From assembly GCA_963575745.1 (NCBI GenBank), contig CAUYUJ010019381.1, positions 24,311 through 88,310 of the forward strand: DNA of 64,000 nt. The letters are read 5' to 3'. Below the pieces are notes generated by a model. The model was not told the origin of the DNA, did no database searches, and worked only from the letters and a program-made list of their open reading frames with translations. The translations under genes and the position numbers were made by a program. This DNA is from Prorocentrum cordatum. Taxonomy: Eukaryota > Sar > Dinophyceae > Prorocentrales > Prorocentraceae. Below, in pieces: positions 1 to 11,570 of this stretch (positions within the stretch are counted from its first letter, which is position 1; the number at the start of each line of letters is the position of its first letter).

Positions 1-420
1 CTCGCGCGCCTGGTCGGCCTCGCCTCCCGCCCGCCCCCGTCTTTCCCCTCCTGGCTTACTGGCTGGCTGGTGGTTGGTTGGAAGGCGCGTGCGCTGCGCA
101 TGCCCCTCTCCCCTCGAAGCACGTCGCAGGGAGGGACGTGCACGGCGACGCCCCGCGGCGGAGGAAGCTCGTGTGAGACGGAAAGCTCTCGCAGCGGGCT
201 TCCCACAGGATGGGTGGTGTTGGCAGCGCCGTGGCGGGCATAGCTCCCGCGAGACGGCAAAGGCCTTCCGCTACGAGCGCGCGGCGCCGTGGGGCGGGAG
301 AGCTGGCAGCGCTGTGACCCACCCTCTGCCACCCTACATGCCGCAGGTGCGGCTTGGGGTCGCATTCCTTCTGCAGGCTGCCCTTCTGGGCTGGGGGCCT
401 GGTGCGTTGGCCCAGGAGTC
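1..420. other. GC-rich non-coding stretch
   Basis: I see no gene here. The reading frames are short, change composition repeatedly, and are rich in Arg, Pro and Gly, as expected of random GC-rich DNA. No repeat unit is obvious before the GT/GC tract begins near 430. Confidence 0.5.
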
Positions 421-429
421 CAGCCCAGC

Positions 430-990
430 AGCAGGCGCGCGTGCGCGTGTGCGCGTGCGCGCGTGCGCGCGTGTGCGGGCGCGTGTGCGCGGGCGCGGGC
501 GCGTGCGTGTGAGTGTCAGTGTCAGTGTCAGTGTCAGTGTCAGTGTGAGTATGAGTGTGAGTGTGAGTGTGAGCGCGTGAGCGTGAGCGTGAGCGCGAGC
601 GCGAGCGTGAGCGTGAGCGTGACCGCGCGCATGTGCGCGCGCGTGTGCGTGTTAGTGTGCGCGTGCTTGTGCGTGTGCGTATGCGCGTGCGTGTGCGTGT
701 GCGTGTGCTGACAGCGCTGACAGTGCTGACTGTGCTGACTGTGCGGTTGTGCGACTGTGTGTGTGCGGGGGGGGGGAGGGGTGGGGGGGCGTGCGTGCGT
801 GCGTGCGTGCGTGCGTACGTGCGTACGTGTGTGTGTGTTGCCTGTGTCTCTGTGTCTCTGTGTCCCTGTGCCGCTGTGTCTCTGTGTCTGTGTCTGTATC
901 TGTATCCGTGTGTCTGTGTGTGTGTGTGTGTCTGTGTGTCTGTGTGCCTGTGCCTCTGTCTGCGTCTGATCTGTGTCTGCGTGCACATGC
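430..990. repeat. GT/GC alternating purine-pyrimidine microsatellite tract
   Basis: About 560 bp of nearly continuous alternating purine-pyrimidine DNA. It runs from GCGTGTGCGC runs through GTGTCA and GTGAGC hexamers to GTGCGT and GTGTCT tracts. Reading frames on both strands are open only because the tract lacks stops; they give Arg-Val, Cys-Val and Thr-His repeats and should not be called genes. Such tracts are classic candidates for Z-DNA. Confidence 0.85.
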
Positions 991-999
991 GTACGTGGT

Positions 1000-1870
1000 C
1001 CCGGCTCCAGGGCACCAGAGGGACACGCCCGCTGGTGCAGCGCGGCCCTCGCAGGTCCGTGACGGCCCCCCGCGGCGCCCCACGACCGGCCAAGACAGCC
1101 CCGAGATGCCAAACATTTCCCGGGGACGCTTCCCGGAGGCGCCCCGGGGGCCCCAAGGTCGGGGGCGGCAAAGAGGGGGGTGATGACCAGGGGGGGGGGG
1201 GGGATACCATGGCGGGGGCCATGATATCTCCTCAGATGTCATGGCGCCTCTTCTTATTCCATTACGTCCCTGGCCCCCCGCTGGGCCGCGCACATGCCGC
1301 CGGTCATGATTTGCGCCCCCCCCTCTTGGACGCCCCCCTCTTGGCCGCTCCCGACAAGAGCGTTCCAAGACGCTCTCAAGGCGTCCAGCACGCCGCCGGG
1401 GCGCTCCAGAAAGGCCTCCCGAGAGGGCGCGGGGACTGGCGGCTGGACCCCCAGGCCCCCGGGCCCCCAGGCCCCTCCTTTCTCAAAACGCCCCCACCCG
1501 CCCCACACCAGGCTTTCGTCCGATGCTGCGCAGAAGTTCGTCGACTGTACAGCTCGACAAGCCGTCTTGCTTTCCTCTGTCTCGCGCTGTAGCGCAGCGC
1601 CGCTGTCGTGTTTTACTGTGCAGGTCGAGGTTATCTGATGCTTTGCGGTGGAAAAAAAAAAAGACTTTCGTCCCTGGGGCCGGTGGGCCCTTTCCAGCGC
1701 TCCGACCGATTTCATAGGCCTGGCGGCCCGAGAGGACGCAAAGGGGCCGCCAAGACGGACCAGCGTGGCCATCGAGGCTCCTAGATTGCCGCAAGCGGGC
1801 CAGAAAAGACCCCAAGGACCGTGCGAACGGATCCAACAGGACCCGCGAAAGGACCTCGAGAGGTAAAATA
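1000..1870. other. Unassigned non-coding DNA with degenerate CCAAGACGC-type repeats
   Basis: No supported gene. The stretch at 1330-1420 and again at 1986-2340 holds degenerate short repeats of the type GCCCCAAGACGG. Their reverse complement (CCTCTTGGGGGC) recurs at 6650-7090. Frames in this interval are not conserved in character. Confidence 0.4.
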
Positions 1871-1972
1871 TGCGAATGTTTTATAAATATAATATAGATA
1901 TCTGTATATATATAGATATATATATATATATATACATACATACATACATACATACATACATACATACAACAA
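1870..1972. repeat. TA and CATA microsatellite
   Basis: An AT-rich island of about 25 bp of alternating TA followed by about ten copies of CATA, in otherwise GC-rich DNA. Further TA or CATA tracts occur at 3410-3500, 51505-51560 and 61480-61532. Confidence 0.9.
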
Positions 1973-2374
1973 AAAAAGATGGTTTCGAGAGGGTCACAGG
2001 GAAATCGTGAGTTTTTGAAGATATCGCCGCTTCGCTTCCAATTACATTCTGAGGCTTCTGGATGGTCGCCGAATGGTCCAAGCCTGCCCCAAGAGAAGCC
2101 CCACAAGGCCACAAGACGGCCCTCCTAACGCCCCAGAGTTTCCCATGACGGCCCTGGAGACCTCCCAGAGTGCCTGCCAGACTGCGTCTGAAAGCGTCAG
2201 ACAGGCCCAGAGCGCCCCCGAGCAGCCCGAGGGAGCCCCAAGACGGTCCACCAGGGCCCCCGCGACCTTTCAAGATGCCCCCCACACGGCCGAGGATGGC
2301 TTCCAGACGTCCCTCGAGGCCCCACGGGAACCCGAGAGCAGACAGGGCGCAGGAGATGGGAGAGAAGAGCGAGA

Positions 2375-2600
2375 AGGGAGGGACAGCGGGCGGAAGGGAG
2401 GAGCCAGAGGGAGGAGGAAATAGATGGTAGAGGCGACGGAACAGAAATTGAGGAGAGGGAGGAGGGAATAGATGGTAGAGGAGAGGGAGGAGGAGAGGAA
2501 AGAGATGGTAGAGGAGAGGGAGGAGGAAATAGATGGTAGAGGAGATAGGTAGAAAGAGATGGTAGAGGAGAGGGAGGAGGAAATAGATGGTAGAGGGTGA
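2375..2600. repeat. GA-rich minisatellite, unit around AGATGGTAGAGGAGAGGG
   Basis: About six degenerate copies of a 28-37 bp purine-rich unit containing AATAGATGGTAGAGGAGA. The minus-strand frame is open through it and gives Ser/Leu/Pro-rich low-complexity protein, which is an artefact of the repeat. Confidence 0.8.
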
Positions 2601-2879
2601 GTAACGGGAGGAGTGCGACAAAAGGTTCGAAGTTGTTGCAAGACAGACGTGACGATACGCACCGAGCGGTGTCGAGACGTTGACCTTTTTTGCGCTAGAG
2701 CCTGAGCGCGCGCAAAGCGCGCGTGGTTCGAGTCCTTATACCAGGAAGGAAGATTCGACGCTGACGCAAATAAACGTCGATTTCCATGAAAATCTTGGGA
2801 ACGGAGGGGAAGACGAAAATTCCCCAATCAGTGCTTGGCTTGCACTGAGGGTGTCTTACTTCTCTTCTAAGGACCTGGG

Positions 2880-3065
2880 CCTACGTGCCAGTCTGGCGGC
2901 TATGTCGTCGCCGTCGCCGCCTCGTCGCTGCCAATTGTTCGGGCTTGCGTGCCGGTCTGGCGGCTATGTCGTCGCCGTTGCCGCCTCATCGCCGACTGTC
3001 GTGTGGGCTTGCGTGCTGGTCTGGCGGCTATGTAGTCGCCGTCCCCGCCCCGTCGCCGCCTCGCA
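2880..3065. repeat. ~64-bp tandem repeat, three copies
   Basis: Three tandem copies of a unit containing GGTCTGGCGGCTATGTCGTC, at about 2880, 2944 and 3008, separated by GC-rich CCGTCGCCGCC runs. No coding interpretation is convincing. Confidence 0.8.
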
Positions 3066-3330
3066 TTGATTTTGCACCACATAGATAGTACCACATAGCT
3101 TGCACCACACAGATTGTACCACATAGATCGTTCCACTTATATTGCCCCACATAGAGCGCCCAACATATATTGCTCAACATAGGTTGCGCCACATAGATCG
3201 CACGACATATGTGGCGCAACATAAATGACACCAAGTAGATCGCACCACATATGTTGCACCACACAGCTTGCACCACATATGTTGCACCATTTAGACTGCA
3301 CCGCATATGTTGCCCAGGATAGGGATCTAA
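3066..3330. repeat. CACCACATAG minisatellite (15-16 bp unit)
   Basis: About seventeen degenerate copies of a unit like TTGCACCACATAGA, with adjacent copies differing by one to three bases. The same repeat type, more diverged, occupies 6012-6430 and parts of 52355-52740, so this motif has seeded separate arrays in the window. Confidence 0.85.
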
Positions 3331-3409
3331 CAACATGGATTGCTCGAAACACACTGGTTGGGGTCCACGCTGGCTAGCAAATATGAATGTATACACGCAT
3401 GCGCATCCA

Positions 3410-3610
3410 TATATACATACATACATGCATGCATTTATGCATGTATACATACATACATACATACATACATACATACATACATACAGACATACATACATGC
3501 ATACATACAGATACACACACACGTATAAGTATAGGAATCGGTTTTTCTACATGCACGCACACACACACACATATACATGCACACAGACACATACCCATAT
3601 AGCTACACAG
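3410..3610. repeat. CATA/CACA microsatellite
   Basis: About 200 bp built from CATA, CATG and CACA tetranucleotides, grading from pure CATACATA into mixed ACACAC. It gives His-Thr-Tyr-Ile artefact frames on the plus strand. Confidence 0.9.
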
Positions 3611-3860
3611 ATCTGCATGTACACCTGCGTATATGAAAAAATGCTGGAGCTGGTGTCTAGTCCTGTTGTCTACTGCAGGCGGCTGGCGCCCTCGAGCGGC
3701 CGCCCGGGCGCCGCGGGGGGCGCGATGCGCGCCCCGCGCCCGCGGGCGCGCGCGGCCCGCGTGCGGGGCGCGGCCGCGGCCGCGGCCGCCTCGGGCGTCC
3801 GCGCCTCGGCTGGGCCGCCGCCGCCGCCGGCCGCCTCGGCGCAGCGGCCGCGGCCGCCTC

Positions 3861-4022
3861 TCAGGGCGGGAGAAAGCACACAGACACAACTAATCGTCGA
3901 TTTCCTCAAAATATGGGAAAATATGGGAAGTGGGGGGGAAGACAAAAACGCGGACAATATGGGAAACTATGGGGAATCCTGTTATGTGTGTCTATTGATT
4001 TGTGTGTCCTCGGGCCCCTTGA
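3861..4022 (+). mobile_element. Family A short element, copy 1 (5-bp TSD GCCTC)
   Basis: A 162-bp non-coding element. It starts TCAGGGCGGGAGAAAGCACA and ends with TTTGTGTGTCCTCGGGCCCC followed by TTGA. The direct repeat GCCTC occurs immediately outside both ends (3856-3860 and 4023-4027), which marks the insertion. The ends are imperfect inverted repeats rich in CACACA/TGTGTG, and the interior has the AAAATATGGGAA repeats shared by all copies. It encodes no protein, so it is a non-autonomous element of undetermined class. Confidence 0.8.
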
Positions 4023-5795
4023 GCCTCGGGTGCCCGCGCCTTGGCAGGGCCGCCGCGGGGCGTCCCCGCGGCCGCCTCGGGTCGGGCGCCGCGCGTGCCC
4101 TGCGACTCTCGCGTCGCATTGCTCCCCATATCCTAAGATGGGGTTCTTGTGATTCCCCATGTCCTACGATGGGGTTCTTGGTATTTTCTGGGACGCCGCC
4201 GGCTTCTCCTCCTTCTGTTCCTTCTCCTCCCCTCTCCTCCTCCTACCCAGACATACTCCTACGCAGACTGATGACTCACACTCAGACTTCCTCACACCCA
4301 GCGGGGGACCTTGCCCTGCGGGGGATCTTGCCCCGCGTCGGGCCCCGGGGCCCTCGCAGATCCAGCGGGCGCTGGAAGAGAGGGGGCGCCGCGCGGCGGG
4401 GCCCGGGGCCGCGGTCGCGGCTGCTGCTCGCGACGTCGCCCTGCCGCGTGCGGTGCGGGCCCTCGGGGAGACGGGGGGGGGTGAAGAGAGGGGGGCAGCT
4501 TTTGTGCCTCAAGGGGGGGGGGGTCCCCGAGGCCCAGCAGGGGCACGTCAGGCGCCCGCCTCCCCCCCCCCTCCCTCCCGTCCATCGCCCCCCCGGTTCC
4601 GCAGCGCCCGACCGTCGGCCGCCTCGCCGCGGGGCGCCTCGGCGCGGGGCGCAGCGGCAGCGGGTGGCACCGGTGGCGGGGGCGGGAGTGTGGGAGGAGG
4701 GGAGGAGGGGCGAGTTGAGCCAGCGGTCGCTGGCCTTCGGGGAAGGGCCCTCGTCGCCGTGGCGCGAGGCAGCTCGGAAGACTGGGTGCGCAGGGGCCTC
4801 AGGAGGGGTCCGTTTGAGGTGCCGTTTTTGAGTTGCCGTTGTCTCGATTCGCCCTGCTGCGAGAGATGCGCTGGCGGCGGGCGCGGGAGTGGCAGTGTCA
4901 GCTGTGCTGGTGGCCGAAGGGGTAGCGGGGGCGGCAGTGGCAGAGGTCGTGTTGGCAGTAGAAATAGGAATCCGTAGTATGATTTGTTGGTCTTGTCATG
5001 GCAGAAGGCCTGCTACCACGTGCCAGCGTTATTGATAGACTGTGGCCCGTTATTGGCATTGTGATTGCCAGCACTGTGGTAGCAATGAGAAGTGGCAGTG
5101 GCAGCACGATGTCTCATGCGCTACACTTGGAGGGATCTTATGTTTTGAGGCGTGAGACAGGTGAGTAGTCCTCGCTTTTAGTACTGGAACGCACCCTGAG
5201 GGCTGCTGAAACGCTCTCGCACAATAAGAGCGCAGTGCTGGAGCCCACCCTTGCTTCCTGCTCGAGGTGCTGGGAGGCTCGCGACAGGTAACAGTGCGAC
5301 GTTGGGGCGCATGCCGCAGGCTGCCGGAATGCGCGCGCTCGATAAAGATGTAGTGCTTGAGCGCACCCATGTTTGGGCGAGGGTTGCTGGAACGTCCTCG
5401 CTCGAAAAAAAGTAGGCGCTGGAACGGCACCCTCTCGGGGAGTTTAACACGGCCACACCGCTTGCGGGCGATGATGCTTGGTTCAACTGCGTTGCGCCGA
5501 TGAGCTTCATCAAGCCCATGTACACATACATACGTGACATGAGTGGTTGAGTTGGCGTGTTGCGAGGCTTGCCCGCGGCGAGCGCCAGTTGCCTGCGCGC
5601 GGAATGAAATTGCGCCCGCTTCGTGCGAAAAAATGTGCGCGTGCGTTCGGGTAGGCGTCTGCGCCTGCAATCGCGCGTGTGTGCGCGCATGCGTGCTGCG
5701 TTCTCGCCAGCAACCTTCCCCTCCCGAGGAACGGGGCCTGGCCGTGGGCCCGGCGGCCCCGCTCCTGCCCGCCGCCGCCCCACGCTTCCCAATAT
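4023..5795. other. Unassigned GC-rich DNA
   Basis: No supported gene in about 1.8 kb. The Gly/Arg/Pro-rich open frames between 4159 and 4977 are low complexity and lack any recognisable domain. The 4970-5600 segment is less GC-rich and contains no obvious repeat. Confidence 0.4.
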
Positions 5796-5959
5796 TCGGG
5801 AGGAAAAGAAACACACGGACACCATGAATCTTCGATCCCGCAGAAAATACCGGAAAACATGGGAAGTGGGGGGGAAGACAGCAACCCAGAAACTATAGGA
5901 AAATGTAAAGACTAGTCTTATTTGCGTGTGTTTACTCGTGTGTCCTAGGGCCCCTTTCA
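5796..5959 (+). mobile_element. Family A short element, copy 2 (TSD AATAT/AATAC)
   Basis: A 164-bp copy starting TCGGGAGGAAAAGAAACACA and ending GGGCCCCTTTCA. The flanking 5-mers are AATAT (5791-5795) and AATAC (5960-5964), a target duplication matching at four of five bases. The interior shows the same GGAAAACATGGGAAGTGGGG block as the other copies. Confidence 0.75.
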
Positions 5960-6011
5960 AATACGAGGCCCGCCTGCGGGCCCGGCGGCCCCGTTCCCGC
6001 CCGTCGCCGCG

Positions 6012-6430
6012 CCACACAGTTTGCACCACAGAGCTTCTTACGCCACACGGCTCGCGCTGCGGTGACTGCACCGTGTGCCCTGCACCACGGAGCTCGCCCC
6101 ACAGAGCGTGGGCACCGCACCCTGCACGACGCAGCCTGCACCGCGCGGCCAGGTTCACACGGCGTGCACCACGCGTGCTGACCCACACGGCTCACTCCAC
6201 AAAGTCTGCACCACACACCGCTTACACCACATTAGCGGGCACCGCATGGCCTACACCACATCGCTGGCGCCATATAACTTGCACCACAAAGGTTGCACCA
6301 CGCAGACTGCACCACCTGTATTACACCACCGAGCTTATCTCGCACAGCTTGTACCACATAGTTATTCCATATAGTTTTACATCACATAGCGTACGTCACA
6401 TAGCTGGCACATCGTAGCTTGCACAGCCAC
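6012..6430. repeat. Degenerate CACCACA minisatellite
   Basis: A diverged relative of the array at 3066-3330. It has about twenty-five units of the type GCTTGCACCACA or ACACCACATAGC, interrupted by single-base changes. The open frames on both strands through it reflect repetition, not a gene. Confidence 0.75.
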
Positions 6431-6649
6431 TGTGAAAATGACCGAGTGGTTGGGGCCCACGCTGGCTGACATTAAAAAGTACTCGCCGTCGCACCCTCGG
6501 CTTGGCTTGGGTGCCTGGGTCTATCCATCTGCCAATGTGCACACACTGGTCGCCGTCGCACCGACGCGTCTTCCAATGTGTATTGTTGACTGCGAAGGCC
6601 TTGAGGCTGGTGCCGCCGACCCTGAAGGGGCACGACGACAACGGCGGCG

Positions 6650-7100
6650 GCGGCGACGACGACGCTGACGTGGGCCAGATGGATGCTTCTTCGGGTCTCT
6701 TCGGAAAGCTCTCGGGGGCCTCTGGGGAGGAATTTGTGGGCCTCTTGGGAGCATCTTGGGGGCCTCCTGGGAGGCTCTCGGGGCCGAGGGCTCGAAATGT
6801 CCGTTCGGGTCCCCCGCCTGGGCATGCTCTTGGAGCCGTCTTGGGGGCGTCTTGGGCCAGCTTGGAGACCTTGTGGGGTGTCTTGGGATCCTCTTGGGCT
6901 GTGTGGGAGCCCTCTTCGATGCCTCTTCGGGCAATCTTAGGGGCCTCTTGGGCCGTCCTGGAGCGGCGGGGAGCGGAAAAGGCGAGAACGCCCGCATCCT
7001 GGAAGAACCCAAGGGAAATCAATGAATGTTGCCTCGTCGGGCCTTTCTCGGAAGTGCTCTTGGAGGCTTCTTGGGACGTCTTGGCGGCCTCCTAAGCAGT
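6650..7100. repeat. Degenerate CCTCTTGGGGGC repeat
   Basis: A string of imperfect copies of GCCTCTTGGG(A/G)GC spaced by 20-40 bp. The reverse complement appears at 1330-1420 and 1986-2340. The unit is too diverged to set a strict period. Confidence 0.55.
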
Positions 7101-7304
7101 CTGGAGGGTGTGAAGGCGTTTTGGACCGATAGCTTGGCGATTGGTGGCTCTGTTGGACCGTCTCGGGAGCCTTTTAGAGCACTCTTGGCTTGTGTTGGTA
7201 CTTTCGGAGGCCCCAAGACCTCCAGAAGGGGATGCGTATCTGACCCCCCACCCACCCCCGGACCCCCCCACCCCCCACCCCCCCCGGACCCCCCCCCCAC
7301 GATG

Positions 7305-7490
7305 GAGGGATCAAAGGGAAGGGGCATCCCTTCGACTCGATTGCGACATTGCTAGATGTTCCTCTCGCTGACACGCTTGAGGAAGAGGGTGCAGGAAAAG
7401 GGAACAACGGAGACGACGACTGACGGAGACGACGAGTCGAACAGACAAGCCCCTTACAAATGCCGACAGAGTCAGCGGACTCGCCAATCT
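7305..7490. repeat. Dispersed repeat family E, copy 1
   Basis: A block beginning GATCAAAGGGAAGGGGC and running through CGCTTGAGGAAGAG, GAGACGACGAGTCGAAC and GCCGACAGAGTCAGCGGA. It is clearly homologous to 25028-25195 and more weakly to 27305-27425. It is non-coding; its origin is unknown. Confidence 0.75.
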
Positions 7491-7719
7491 ATCTGCCAAG
7501 ACCCCACGCGCCGTCGCACCAGCCTGGTTACGCAGTTATTTCGCTATATGTCACGTGTCAGCACATGCGGCCTTTCATGTGTTGCCGCTGATTGGGCGTT
7601 CTGGAGGGCTTTTGCGAAGTTTGTGCAGGGTCCCTGGCCGTTCTGTACAAGGCGGTGACGGCTTCTGGGAGGGGGGGGTGGGGGCATGGTTGGTGGGGTG
7701 ACCAAAGGAAGGGAAGGGA

Positions 7720-7985
7720 AGGAGGAGGAGGAGGAGGGGGAGGAGGAGGAGGAGGAGGGTGAGGAGGAGGAGGAGGAGGAGGAGGAGGAAGGGAAGGAGG
7801 AGGAGGAGGAGGAGGAGGAGGAGGAGGAGGGGGAGGAGGTCATACTGAGCTACCAGGGGCCATCCCAGCGCCATCGTGGTTCAAGGGAGGCCTCCCGGCA
7901 CCTCCACGCCCCGCCCGTCCAGACCAGGGTCTCCTCCTCCTCCTCCTCCTCCTCCTCCTCCTCCTCCTCCTCCTCCTCCTCGAAG
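7720..7985. repeat. Facing (GGA)n and (TCC)n arrays
   Basis: A (GGA)n-type array at 7720-7842 is followed, after about 90 bp, by a (TCC)17 array at 7930-7982. The two are inverted relative to each other, so the segment could form a large imperfect hairpin. Poly-Glu and poly-Ser frames through them are artefacts. Confidence 0.9.
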
Positions 7986-8224
7986 GGGAAGCACGGACTC
8001 GGGCGAGCAAGGCCTTTCATCACCCGCGCCAGAGGGCTGGTGGGATCACCGGTCCTAGAGACAGCGGCCGCGCGATGTGTCTTGGGAGCCTCGTGGGGGC
8101 CTCTCGGAATCATGGTGGGGACGGTCGGAGGAGGAGGAGGAGGCGGAAAGAGAACGTATTGGGCAATCTTGGCCATCTTGGGGCACGCTTGAGCCGCTCT
8201 TGGAACAGTCTCCAGCCCTCCTCA

Positions 8225-9480
8225 AAATGCTTGGTTTGTCTCACGCAGTTTTCGAGGTGGCACGTGTCACCCTTGTGCCTTTTCACACTGTATAACCCCA
8301 TCTAGGCGCCCAGAATGCAAGTGGCACCATTCGTTGTTCTCATTCGGTGTTGGGGGTGGCACGTGTCACCCCATGTGCTTCTTCACACTGTATAACTACA
8401 TGCCGACGCCCAGAAGACAAGTGAAGCATTTGGTTCTCTCATACAGGCTTCAGGGCGGCACTTGTCACTTGTGTGCCTGTTCATTATGTCTAACGCCGTG
8501 CTGGCACACAGAACGAAAGTTTACAAAGATATTATGTCCACTCAGTTTTCGGGGTGACGCGTGTCAACCCTGCGCCGTTTTCACATTGTCGGTTCGCATG
8601 TTGACGTCCAGAATACATGTGAAACAGTTGGTTGTTCTCACACCGTTGTTTGGGGTGACACGTGTCCCCCTGTGCCTTTTTCACACTGTAAGACCCCATG
8701 CTGACGTCCAGGCGACAAGGGAAACGAGTGGTTGTCCTTATTGAGTTGTCAAGGTAGTACGTGTTACCTGTTTGTTTGTTTGTTTGTTTGTTTGTTTACA
8801 CTGTGTTACCCCATGTTGACGCCGAAGGTACCAATGAAGCAATTGGTGCTCCTCACCTCATCTGCTTTTTTCGCTTTGTGTAACCCAACTGTGACGTCGC
8901 GTTACTAGCGGAGCAATTGATTTTCTCATTCCGTTTTCTGAGTGGCACAAGTCACCCATGTGTTTGTTCACATTGTATGACCCCATGTTGACGCCCACAT
9001 TACAAGTAAAGCATTTGGTTTGTCTCACACAAGTTCCTGTTGACGCGCGTCACCCTTGTGCTTTTCCACACCGTATAGCCCCGTGCATTTCACACAGATT
9101 TCAATATGGCACGTGTCACCATTGTGTCTTGTCACACTGTATAATCCCATGTCGCCGTCCAGAATGCAAGTGGGACAATTGTGCTTCGTCATATCTCACA
9201 GTTTTCGGAGTATCACGTGTCACCCCTGTGTTTTGTCATATGTGTGACCCCATGTTGACGCTCAGAGTACCAGTGAAACGATCGGCTTTGCTCACGCAGT
9301 GTTCGGGGTGACGTGTGTCACCCCTGTGCATTGTCATATATGTGACCCCATGTTGACGCCCAGAATAGAAGTGAAGCGACGATTGTTTGTTCTCACGCAG
9401 GTTTCGAAGTGACACGCGTCACCCCCAGGCATTTGCACACCGTATAACCTCCTTATTAACGTCCAGAAGACCCAGAATAC
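8225..9480. repeat. ~100-bp satellite, about 12 diverged copies
   Basis: A tandem array with a period of about 99-100 bp. Each unit carries a GGCACGTGTCACCC-like box, then TTTTCACACTGTATAACCCC, then ATGTTGACGCCCAGAAT, then a GTGAA(G/A)CATTTGGTT segment. Boxes fall near 8261, 8359, 8459, 8558 and 8657 and continue to about 9420. Copies are strongly diverged, so the array is old. No long ORF spans it. Confidence 0.85.
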
Positions 9481-10722
9481 AAGTGAAACATTGGGTAGGC
9501 CAAGGCTGGCCAGGAGTAGGCCTCGGGCAAGCCGCGGGAAGGCCATGAACAGACCATGGGCAAGTTCTGGAGAGGCTTCGGGGCGACCGTCGGCAGACCG
9601 CTGGATAGCCATCCGTCTTGAGACCACTGCTGGCTGCCGCACTTGCGGCAGGCCGCAGCCCCCCGTCGCCGTCGCACCGCGCGGGAATGCTTGGGAAACG
9701 AAGTGTGCAGCTGTCGCGGCTCCGCCGGTCGCTGTCGCACCGTTGCCCACTTGGTGCAGTGACACATTGCCCATCTGCGGCCACTTCCGCCGCAGCCGCA
9801 CCAAACATATTGCGCGCGACGCATATGTAGACTGATCCGTCCACGGCGCACATGTCGCTATCGCACCGGTCATGCAATACGTTTCTTAGTTTGGGGGCGT
9901 CTGTCCACGACGGGCCCGTCGCCGCTGCACCGATCATGATACCCCATCACTGATGCAATTGACAAGGCGGACTCTGCAAAGTTAAAACAGGTACATTGGT
10001 AGACGTACAAGTAGCAAGATAAGTAGCAGTACAACGCGACGGGCACGCAAAGGCAGACAATGGAGCAAGAGTCAACGCTGAAGTTTTCAAATTCGTCCCT
10101 GTGGCCATCGTAGTGATAGGGGTAGAGGTAGTGGCAACGATAAAAGTAGCGGAGGTTGTAGTAGCGATGCTAGTAGTATTAACGGCCGCGGAGTCGCCAT
10201 GCAGTTGCGATGGCAGTGTGATGTGCGAATCGCGCATGGAGCGTCACATGAATCCTTTTTGTTGATCCGTTTGGAGTGGCCGGCTTGTTACTCGCCTCTC
10301 ATTGGGTGTGTCGTTCAAGGCGCATTCGTTTCGACAGCGATGCGGCTCGTGGTGTCGGGCCGTGCCTTGTCAGAAGGAGGAGGAAACTTGCGCCAGGTAT
10401 CCTCTGCAGCCTTGGGCATGGTCCCACACGCGCAGCTCCCGCCATCGCACGCGAGGCCAGGACGTCGTGGGCGCTTCCCGTGTGCCTTTACAGCAGAGTT
10501 TGCTTCAAGGTCCGACCGCTTGTTGTCGGCGTCACCCCAACATACTGATTCTATGTGTGCGTCGCCACCCCAGGGGCGACGCGCGCACCGAGAAATGTTA
10601 TAGTACATACGTCGTGGCGGGCGCTTTCTGGCCACACCGCTCGGGAAACGATCTACTACGCGATGGGCCTACTATATGTTCGGGTCGGACTCGCGCCTCC
10701 AAGGAGAGGAGATGGTACTATA
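9481..10722. other. Unassigned DNA
   Basis: About 1.2 kb with no supported gene. Segments near 9650-9950 are locally repetitive, with variants of GCCGCTGTCGCACCG. The open frames at 10199-10742 overlap in three frames and resemble no family I know. Confidence 0.4.
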
Positions 10723-10915
10723 GGGGAACAAAAGTGGCATAAACATAAAAACTCGGAGGTCCGCGCGAATTCCTCGGATCGGCGCTGGGGCCCCCCGGCG
10801 GCGCCTCCGGCGCCGCCCTTGGCGCGCTCCGCGCGCCAGGGAGGGGGTCCGGCGCCGATCCGAGAAATCCGCGCGGACCTCCGCCTTGTTATGTTTATGT
10901 CATGGCTTGCTCCCC
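10723..10915 (+). mobile_element. Family B palindromic element, copy 1
   Basis: A 193-bp element with inverted ends of about 45 bp. The left end is GGGGAACAAAAGTGGCATAA and the right end, reverse complemented, reads GGGGAGCAAGCCATGACATA. Both continue into the shared CGGAGGTCCGCGCG block. The GC-rich middle contains two further palindromes (GGCGGCGCCTCCGGCGCCGCC-type and GGCGCGCTCCGCGCGCC), so almost the whole element can fold on itself. Copies recur at 18000-18172 and 46000-46132. No clean target duplication is visible. Confidence 0.8.
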
Positions 10916-11174
10916 TCTATTAGCATGTCTCTGTGCGTCCCATGCTGTGCAGTCCTTGCAGCCGACCCGGCGTGGAGGGCTGTCCGCAGCCGTTGGGCGT
11001 TGTGTTTTGGAGGGGTCACAAATAGGGGGGTGGCGAGGGTGGTCCGAAAAGGCACCCAAACGGTACCGGAACGAGCCCCCTGGGGCTCCGGAGGGGCCCG
11101 AAAGGGGCGCGAAAGGGGACCGTTTCGACCCCCCCCTGTTTATGACACCCCCGTTAAGTACCGCCCGGCGTGGA

Positions 11175-11337
11175 TCAGGAGGGAAAGAAACACACAGACA
11201 CAATTAATCGGCGATTCTCAGGAAAATATTGGAAAATATGGGAACTGGGCGGAAAGACAAAAACCTTGAAAACATGGGAAAATATGGGACATATTTTTAT
11301 TTGTGTGTATTTATTTGTGTGTCCCAGGGCCCCTTCA
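11175..11337 (+). mobile_element. Family A short element, copy 3 (TSD GTGGA)
   Basis: A 163-bp copy starting TCAGGAGGGAAAGAAACACA and ending GTCCCAGGGCCCCTTCA. It is bracketed by exact 5-bp repeats GTGGA (11170-11174 and 11338-11342). The insertion sits in a segment whose two sides also share a longer direct repeat, GTGGAGGGCTGTCCGCAGCC at 10970 and 11338, so the host DNA was already duplicated. Confidence 0.85.
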
Positions 11338-11570
11338 GTGGAGGGCTGTCCGCAGCCGAGGCCGCCGCCCTCTGCGCGCTCGCCGCGGCGCCCGCCGCGG
11401 CGCCCGCCGCCGCGGTGCCGGCCGCTCGCTTCGCGGGCGTGGGCCCCCGCGCGGCGCGGCCAGGACCCGCGGCGGCGCCCTGCTCCGACGCGGGCGCCGG
11501 CCGCACCTGTGCTGTTCTCGCCCCCGCTCGGAGGACTCGGAAGCTGGGCGAGGGCTACTCAAACCTCAGA

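Noticed and set aside
430-1222. Thr-His, Arg-Val and Cys-Val repeat frames
   Set aside because: These are translations of the alternating GT/GC microsatellite.
2690-2745. tRNA-like box B (GGTTCGAGTCC at 2725-2735)
   Set aside because: The T-stem does not pair beyond two bases, the upstream part forms a GCGCGC hairpin instead of a cloverleaf, and no good box A is at the right distance. At most it is a degenerate SINE head.
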